Shown here: positions 29,249 through 34,277 of the stretch, in pieces
Numbering within the stretch: position 1 is the first letter of the stretch
Layout of the letters: each line of letters opens with the position of its first letter
Assembly: GCF_000603945.1 (NCBI RefSeq)
Contig: NZ_AXCW01000007.1
Coordinates: 1 to 34,277 of the forward strand
Direction: 5' to 3'
DNA: 34,277 nucleotides
From: Actinotalea ferrariae CF5-4
Lineage (GTDB): Bacteria > Actinomycetota > Actinomycetes > Actinomycetales > Cellulomonadaceae
Notes under the pieces: generated by a model
What the model was told of the DNA's origin: nothing
Database searches by the model: none
The model's input: only the letters and a program-made list of their open reading frames with translations
Translations under genes and position numbers: made by a program

Positions 29249-30252
29249 GCCGGATCGCCTCCGGCATCGGCGAGGGCGCGACGGCCCGGCCGGCACCGGC
29301 CCCGGAGCCCGCCGTCGACATCCTCTTCGACTGCGACACGGGCATCGACGACTCGATGGCCATCGCCTACGGCGCCGGCAACGGCGCGCACTTCGTCGCG
29401 TGCACGACGACGCACGGCAACGTGCCGTCGGCGACGGCGGGCCGCAACACGGTGACCGTGCTCGACGCGCTGGGCCTGACGGACGTCCCGGTCCACGTCG
29501 GGGCGCACCGGCCGATGGCCCAGGCGCTCCAGACCGCCGAGTGGGTGCACGGCGAGGACGGCCTCGGCGACGCCGGCGTGGTGCAGTCCACCCGGCCGGT
29601 CGCGGGGCACCTGGGCGCGGCGGAGATCGTCCGGCTCGTCCACGAGCGGCCCGGCGAGCTCACCCTCGTCGCCGTCGGCCCCCTGACGAACCTGGGCCTG
29701 GCGCTGGTCATGGATCCGGATCTGCCGCGCCTGGTCCGCAACGTCGTGATCATGGGCGGTGCCGTCAACACGGCCGGCAACGCCTCGCACGTCGGCGAGG
29801 CCAACGTGTGGCACGACCCGGAGGCCGCCCAGCTCGTCGTCGAGGCGCCGTGGGACCTCACGGTGGCAGGGCTCGAGATCACCATGCGCACGGCGCTGCC
29901 GACGTCGGCCATCGCCCGCATCGAGGCCTCGCAGGACCCCCGCGCCCGGCTCATCGGGCGGGTGTTCCAGCACTACCTCGGCGTGTACGAGCCGATCGTC
30001 GGGGCGCGCACGTGCGTCCTGCACGACCCCCTGGCCATGGCCCTCGCCCTCGAGCCCGACCTCGCCACGTACCGCCTCGCGCGGGCCGGCGTCGAGCTGC
30101 GCGGCGAGCGGTCCCGCGGCCAGGTCGTCGCGGACCTGCGCAACTTCGAGCCGGACCCGACGGACCCCAAGGAGCCGGGCGTCGTCCGGCTGGTCGACAC
30201 CCTCGACGTCGACCGCTTCCACGAGAACTTCCTGCGCGCCCTCGGCGCGTGA
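29245..30252 (+). CDS. Nucleoside hydrolase 2 (EAN class)
   Basis: A 335-residue paralogue with an N-terminal extension of about 24 residues before the calcium motif DCDTGIDD (29-36). HGEDGLGD replaces the HGESGLDG of the first enzyme, GEANVWHDPEAA carries EAN where the first and third enzymes have EFN, and VLHDPLA supplies the late HD. Its C-terminus has RGQVVADLR, shared with the fourth enzyme, and a longer tail. These differences predict another substrate range from hydrolase 1; which one cannot be read from sequence. The ATG overlaps the preceding stop (ATGA). Confidence 0.93.
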   Translation: MSRIASGIGEGATARPAPAPEPAVDILFDCDTGIDDSMAIAYGAGNGAHFVACTTTHGNVPSATAGRNTVTVLDALGLTDVPVHVGAHRPMAQALQTAEWVHGEDGLGDAGVVQSTRPVAGHLGAAEIVRLVHERPGELTLVAVGPLTNLGLALVMDPDLPRLVRNVVIMGGAVNTAGNASHVGEANVWHDPEAAQLVVEAPWDLTVAGLEITMRTALPTSAIARIEASQDPRARLIGRVFQHYLGVYEPIVGARTCVLHDPLAMALALEPDLATYRLARAGVELRGERSRGQVVADLRNFEPDPTDPKEPGVVRLVDTLDVDRFHENFLRALGA

Positions 30253-30275
30253 CCCGCACCCCCCACGGAGGACAC

Positions 30276-31235
30276 GTGACCACCCCCACGCCCGTCGTCA
30301 TCGACACGGACCCCGGCATCGACGACGCGCTGGCGATCATGCTGGCGTTCGCGTCGCCCGAGCTCGACGTCCGGGCGGTGACGACCGTCGGCGGCAACAC
30401 CGGCCTGGCCAACACCACCGAGAACGCGCTGCGGCTGCTGCACCTCCTGGACCGCGACGACGTCCCGGTCGCCGCGGGCGCGGACGTCCCCCTCGTGCGC
30501 CGCGACTCCCGCGCGGACGAGACGACGCACGGCGTCGACGGCTTCGGCGGCGTGCAGCTGCCGGCGGCGCCGCGCGGCGCGGACCCGCGCGGGGCGGTCC
30601 AGCTCCTCGTCGACGCCGTCGAGGCGTCGGACCGGCCGGTCACGATCATTGCGCTGGGGCCGCTGACCAACGTCGCGGCGCTCATCGCGGCCCGGCCCGA
30701 CGTCGCGGCCCGCCTGGAGCGCATCGTGCTCATGGGCGGGGGAGCGCGCGTGCTGGGCAACATGACCCCGGCCTCGGAGTTCAACATCTGGTTCGACCCG
30801 GAGGCCGCGGCCCGCGTCTTCGCCGCCGGCATCCCGATCACCATGGTCGGCCTCGATGTCACGCACCAGGCGCTCACCGCCCCGGGCGACTGGGACCCGC
30901 TGCGCGCCGACGACGCCGGGCCGGTCGCCCGCGCGGTGCTGGGGATGGTCGACTACTACACGCAGTACCACCTGGCCCGCGTGGGCACGGACAGCACCGC
31001 CCAGCACGACTCCCTCGCGGTCGCCGTCGCCATCCGGCCGGACCTGGTCACCACGCGCGCCGTCCACGTGGACGTGGAGTACGTCGGCACGCTCACCCGC
31101 GGCATGACGGTCGTCGACCTCGACGGCGTCGGGGGGCTCGCCCCCACCGCGGACGTCGCGCTCCAGGTGGACGCCGACGCCTTCAACGCGCTGCTCATCT
31201 CCCGGGTGGCCGAGCTGGACCGGAGCCTCCGGTGA
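30276..31235 (+). CDS. Nucleoside hydrolase 3 (EFN class)
   Basis: A 319-residue paralogue with DTDPGIDD at 10-17, the late HD in QHDSLAVAV, ASEFNIWFDPEAA and MTVVDL near the C-terminus. These make it a relative of hydrolase 1 rather than of its direct neighbours. HGVDGFGG replaces the HGESGLDG substrate loop. GTG 30276 follows GGAGGA (30267-30272), and a 23-base spacer separates it from hydrolase 2. Its stop overlaps the GTG of hydrolase 4. The ribose-binding and metal residues are all present, so it should be active; specificity is unknown. Confidence 0.93.
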   Translation: MTTPTPVVIDTDPGIDDALAIMLAFASPELDVRAVTTVGGNTGLANTTENALRLLHLLDRDDVPVAAGADVPLVRRDSRADETTHGVDGFGGVQLPAAPRGADPRGAVQLLVDAVEASDRPVTIIALGPLTNVAALIAARPDVAARLERIVLMGGGARVLGNMTPASEFNIWFDPEAAARVFAAGIPITMVGLDVTHQALTAPGDWDPLRADDAGPVARAVLGMVDYYTQYHLARVGTDSTAQHDSLAVAVAIRPDLVTTRAVHVDVEYVGTLTRGMTVVDLDGVGGLAPTADVALQVDADAFNALLISRVAELDRSLR

Positions 31236-32299
31236 GCGCCGCAGGGACACCGCACGAGCGGGCGGCGGGCTCCGTCGCGGAGCGGCCCGCGCACCGCGTG
31301 AAGATGGTCCTGGACTGCGACACGGGCGTCGACGACACCCTCGCGATCCTCTACGCCGCGCTGCACCCGGCCGTCGAGCTGCTCGGCGTCGGCTCCGTCT
31401 GGGGCAACGTCGACCTCGACACCGCCACGCGCAACTGCCTGCACACCGTGCACCTCGCCGGCCGACCGGAGGTGCCGGTCGCCCGGGGCGCGGACCGCCC
31501 GCTGCTGCAGACCGACCCCGTCTTCGCCTACCACGTGCACGGGGACGACGGTCAGGGCAACGCCGGCACCGGCCGCGCCGTCGGGGCGCCGGCGACCGAG
31601 TCCGCCGCCGAGCAGATGATCCGGATCGCCCGCGAGCACCCGGGCGAGGTGGAGATCGTCGCCGTCGGCCCGCTGACGAACGTCGCGATCGCCCTCGGCC
31701 TGTGCCCGGAGCTCCCCTCGCTGGTGCGCGGCATCACCATCATGGGCGGCGCCGCGCTCGCCCCGGGCAACGTCACCGAGGTCGCCGAGGCGAACATCTG
31801 GTGCGACCCCGACGCCGCCGCCGCGGTGTTCAACGCCGCCTGGACGGTCACGATGATCGGCCTCGACGTCACCATGCTCACGACGCTCGACGACGGCCAC
31901 CGCGCCCGCCTGGACACCGGCGGCACGCTCGGGCGCTACGTCTCGGGGATCCTCGACCACTACATCGGCTACTTCGCCGAGGTGGCGTTCGGCGAGCGGC
32001 GCAGCTGCATGCACGACGCGCTCGCGGTCGCGGTCGCGGCCGGGACGCTCGTGCCCGACCTCGCCCCGCTCGTGCGGGCGTACGTCTCGACCGAGGGCCC
32101 GACCCGCGGCCAGACCGTGTGCGACCTGCGCGGCATGTACATGGGGTTCCCCGAGCAGGAGGGCGCGCGCTGCCGCCCGGTGCTGCGGACCGACCCCGCC
32201 TTCGCGGACGAGGTGGTCGACCTGCTGATCGCCGCCGGCGACGCCGCGATCCCCGTCGAGCGCGGCTCCGCCGCGACCCCTGTCGAGAAGGAGTCCTGA
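31232..32299 (+). CDS. Nucleoside hydrolase 4 (EAN class)
   Basis: A 355-residue paralogue, the longest of the four, with an N-terminal extension of about 23 residues, DCDTGVDD at 28-35, HVHGDDGQGN, VAEANIWCDPDAA and CMHDALAVAV. RGQTVCDLR near the C-terminus ties it to hydrolase 2. The tail of about 25 residues is Ala/Glu-rich. The GTG lies in the stop of hydrolase 3 (GTGA), and its own TGA shares a base with the ATG of the following dehydrogenase. Metal and ribose residues are conserved. An internal later start is possible, but the GTG overlap supports the long form. Confidence 0.92.
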   Translation: MSAAGTPHERAAGSVAERPAHRVKMVLDCDTGVDDTLAILYAALHPAVELLGVGSVWGNVDLDTATRNCLHTVHLAGRPEVPVARGADRPLLQTDPVFAYHVHGDDGQGNAGTGRAVGAPATESAAEQMIRIAREHPGEVEIVAVGPLTNVAIALGLCPELPSLVRGITIMGGAALAPGNVTEVAEANIWCDPDAAAAVFNAAWTVTMIGLDVTMLTTLDDGHRARLDTGGTLGRYVSGILDHYIGYFAEVAFGERRSCMHDALAVAVAAGTLVPDLAPLVRAYVSTEGPTRGQTVCDLRGMYMGFPEQEGARCRPVLRTDPAFADEVVDLLIAAGDAAIPVERGSAATPVEKES

Positions 32300-33108
32300 T
32301 GATCGACCTCACCGGCCAGGTCGCCCTGGTCACCGGCGCGGCCCGCGGCATCGGCCGCTCCGTCGCGGAGGCGATGGCCGAGGCGGGCGCCGCCGTCGTC
32401 GTCACCGACGTGGCCCGGCAGGTCGAGGGCCTGACCTACGGCACCGCCTCCGACGACGACCTCGCGGCCACGGTCGCCGCGATCGAGGCGGCCGGGGGCC
32501 GCGCGATCGCGGTCCACGCCGACGTCCGCCGCGACGCCGACCTCAAGGCCGCCGTCCGCGCCGCCGTCGAGACGTACGGCCGGCTCGACCACGTCGTCGC
32601 CAACGCGGGCATCGCGAGCTGGCCCGAGAGCACGTGGCAGGCCACGAGCGAGCAGTGGGAGACGATGATCGACGTCGTCCTCACGGGGACCTGGCGCACC
32701 GTCAAGGCGGCGGTGCCCGCGATCCTCGAGGGCGGCCGGGGCGGCTCGATCGTCTTCGTCGGCTCGACAGCGGCCGTCAAGCCGCTGCCGACCATCGGGC
32801 ACTACGCCGCCGCGAAGAACGGCCTGGTCGGCCTGCTCAAGAGCCTGGCCCTGGAGCTCGCGGACCAGAGCATCCGGGTCAACATGGTCCACCCCGGCGG
32901 CACCGGCACGGAGATGACCCAGAACCCTGCCGCCGAGCACTGGCAGGCCACCGCCAAGGGCGTCGGCAAGACCCTGACCCTGCCCATGCCGATCCACCGC
33001 ATGGAGCCGGTGGACGTCGCGCACGCGGTGCGCTGGCTGTGCTCGGACGAGGCCCGCTACATGACCGGCACGCAGATGGTGCTGGACGCGGGGGCGACGC
33101 TCCAGTGA
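32299..33108 (+). CDS. SDR oxidoreductase of the mycofactocin-coupled family
   Basis: A short-chain dehydrogenase of 269 residues. TGAARGIG (12-19) binds NAD(P), NAG is at 102-104, and the catalytic triad is S156, Y169 and K173 (GHYAAAK). The stretch ATVAAIEAAGGRAIAVHADVR after a longer loop, and the run DQSIRVNMVHPGGTGTEM, resemble the mycofactocin-coupled SDR family rather than ordinary SDRs. Such enzymes hold their nicotinamide tightly and pass electrons to the redox cofactor mycofactocin. No mycofactocin biosynthesis gene lies in the window. The substrate may be ribose or a modified nucleoside or base; that is speculation from position. The ATG overlaps the preceding stop, and the TGA overlaps the next GTG. 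Confidence 0.85.
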   Translation: MIDLTGQVALVTGAARGIGRSVAEAMAEAGAAVVVTDVARQVEGLTYGTASDDDLAATVAAIEAAGGRAIAVHADVRRDADLKAAVRAAVETYGRLDHVVANAGIASWPESTWQATSEQWETMIDVVLTGTWRTVKAAVPAILEGGRGGSIVFVGSTAAVKPLPTIGHYAAAKNGLVGLLKSLALELADQSIRVNMVHPGGTGTEMTQNPAAEHWQATAKGVGKTLTLPMPIHRMEPVDVAHAVRWLCSDEARYMTGTQMVLDAGATLQ

Positions 33109-34277
33109 CAGCCCGGCCCTCGAGCACCCCGTACCGGGACGTCCTCACCCTCGGGCTCTTCGCCTCCGTCCTCAGCGCGGCGATGATCCAGGGCGGGCTC
33201 GGTGCGCTGCTGCCGTACATGGGCGAGGACATGCCCATGTCGTACACGCTCGAGAGCCTCCACATCACCGGTCTCGCCGTCGGCGGCGGGCTCGCCTCCG
33301 CGCTCGCGGAGATCCTCCGACGGCGCCTCGGCCGCGGCCGGGTGCTCGTGCTCGGCGCCGCCTCGTGCGTCGCCGGGTCCGTGCTCCTGGCCGCGGCGCC
33401 GGCGCCGGCGGTCAGCGCGGCGGCGATGGTCTTCATCGGGTTCGGGCTGACCTCCACGCTCATCGCGGGCCAGGTGCTCCTCGCCGCGCTGCACGGCGCC
33501 CGCGGCGCCCGGATGATCGGCGAGCTCAACGTCTCCTACTCCGTGGGCGCGCTCGTGGCGACGGCGGCCCTGCCCGCCCTGGCCGCGAGCGTCCTGGGTT
33601 GGCGCGGGTTCGCAGCCGTCCCGGCGGTGCTGCTCGCCCTGGTCGTGCTGCCGCTCGTCCTGCGCGGCGTGCGCCGGACGGCGACCGACGCCGCCGTCGC
33701 GGTCCCCGCCGGCACCGGGCACGCCACCGGGCGGGCCCGCCTGGCTCCGGCGGTGATGTTGCTGTGCGTCGTGGTCGAGTGGGGCTTCCTCTTCTGGCTC
33801 GCGACGCACCTGACCACGGTCGCGATGCTGAGCACGGCCGACGCCGCGCGCGCGACGGCGGCCATGTGGGTCGCCGTGCTCGTGGGCCGGGTCGCGGGCA
33901 GCCGCCTGATGGGCTTCCTGCGTCCCGGGGTGCTGCTCGCGGGCTCCCTCGTGCTCGCGGTCGTCGCCACGGTGGCCCTGACCGTCGTCTCCACGCCGAG
34001 CGCGGCGGTCGTCACGGGCGTCGTCGCCGGGCTCGCCGCCGCCAACTTCTACGCCGGGTCCGTCGCGTACCTCATCGAGGCCGACCCCGTCCGCGCCGAC
34101 GCCGCCGTCGCGCGCGGGTCGCTGATGTCCGGGATCGCGCTGGCCTTCGCGCCGCTGGGCATGGGCGTCCTCGCCGACGTCATCGGGCTGCGGACCGCGT
34201 TCGCCGGCGTCGCGACCGTGGGGATCGTCCTGGCCGCCGTCAGCCTCGTCGTGACCTGGCCCGCCCGGCGGGCCGCG
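33105..34277 (+). CDS. MFS transporter (3' end beyond the window)
   Basis: Last visible gene of the nucleoside operon: 391 codons without a stop, so nearly complete. It begins MTARPSSTPYRDVLTLGLF and has about twelve hydrophobic segments. The acidic pore residues MGEDMPMSYTLESL lie after helix 1. A central basic loop (about 190-205) separates the two halves, and LIEADPVRADAAVARGS sits before the last helices. The GTG overlaps the dehydrogenase stop (GTGA). Since the operon already has an ABC importer, this one may export a base or oxidation product, or import a second substrate. That is inference. Confidence 0.85.
   Translation, partial: MTARPSSTPYRDVLTLGLFASVLSAAMIQGGLGALLPYMGEDMPMSYTLESLHITGLAVGGGLASALAEILRRRLGRGRVLVLGAASCVAGSVLLAAAPAPAVSAAAMVFIGFGLTSTLIAGQVLLAALHGARGARMIGELNVSYSVGALVATAALPALAASVLGWRGFAAVPAVLLALVVLPLVLRGVRRTATDAAVAVPAGTGHATGRARLAPAVMLLCVVVEWGFLFWLATHLTTVAMLSTADAARATAAMWVAVLVGRVAGSRLMGFLRPGVLLAGSLVLAVVATVALTVVSTPSAAVVTGVVAGLAAANFYAGSVAYLIEADPVRADAAVARGSLMSGIALAFAPLGMGVLADVIGLRTAFAGVATVGIVLAAVSLVVTWPARRAA

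Overview
The window is very GC-rich DNA whose genes are packed head to tail with frequent ATGA/GTGA overlaps, many GTG starts and TAnnnT-type -10 boxes. Together with an IdeR-type iron regulator, a c-di-AMP riboswitch in front of a NlpC/P60 cell-wall hydrolase and a rocD/arginine-hydrolase/AsnC cluster of the kind known from mycobacteria, this points to an actinobacterium. A Micrococcales relative such as the Cellulomonas/Isoptericola group is my guess and is not proven by the sequence. I see no tRNA, rRNA, CRISPR array, insertion sequence or phage gene.

Left part (1-6.4 kb): a truncated MFS transporter is translationally coupled to phosphoserine aminotransferase serC. The iron regulator ideR/dtxR is divergent from serC. 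It is followed by a c-di-AMP riboswitch and a secreted NlpC/P60 peptidase, then an HNH endonuclease-like protein and a tandem universal stress protein.

Middle-left (5.9-12.5 kb): an arginine catabolic operon on the minus strand (putative arginine dihydrolase or DDAH-like enzyme, then ornithine aminotransferase rocD) is followed by an AsnC/Lrp regulator. Helically phased repeat motifs lie upstream of the operon and twin dyads lie in front of the regulator. Next come a SRPBCC protein and an aldo/keto reductase on overlapping divergent promoters, a light-driven proton-pump rhodopsin, and a hypothetical protein.

Middle (12.5-20.6 kb): a 1,380-residue secreted protein with 14 HYR-like Ig-fold repeats, a eukaryotic-type UDP-glucose pyrophosphorylase, a diacylglycerol-kinase-family lipid kinase and an MFS transporter, all on the minus strand.

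Right part (20.6-34.3 kb) is the most unusual region, a probable nucleoside uptake and breakdown operon. A divergent LacI-type repressor faces ribokinase. There follow a BMP-family substrate-binding lipoprotein, one 995-residue protein that fuses the double ATPase to the first permease, the second permease, four different nucleoside hydrolases in a row (types alternating A-B-A-B), a mycofactocin-type SDR dehydrogenase and an MFS transporter that runs off the end. Matching LacI-type operators sit just downstream of both divergent promoters. GC-rich hairpins separate ribokinase, the binding protein, the transporter and the hydrolases, probably setting the expression level of each block. The inferred logic is: import nucleosides, cleave the glycosidic bond, phosphorylate the ribose, and export or further oxidise part of the product.
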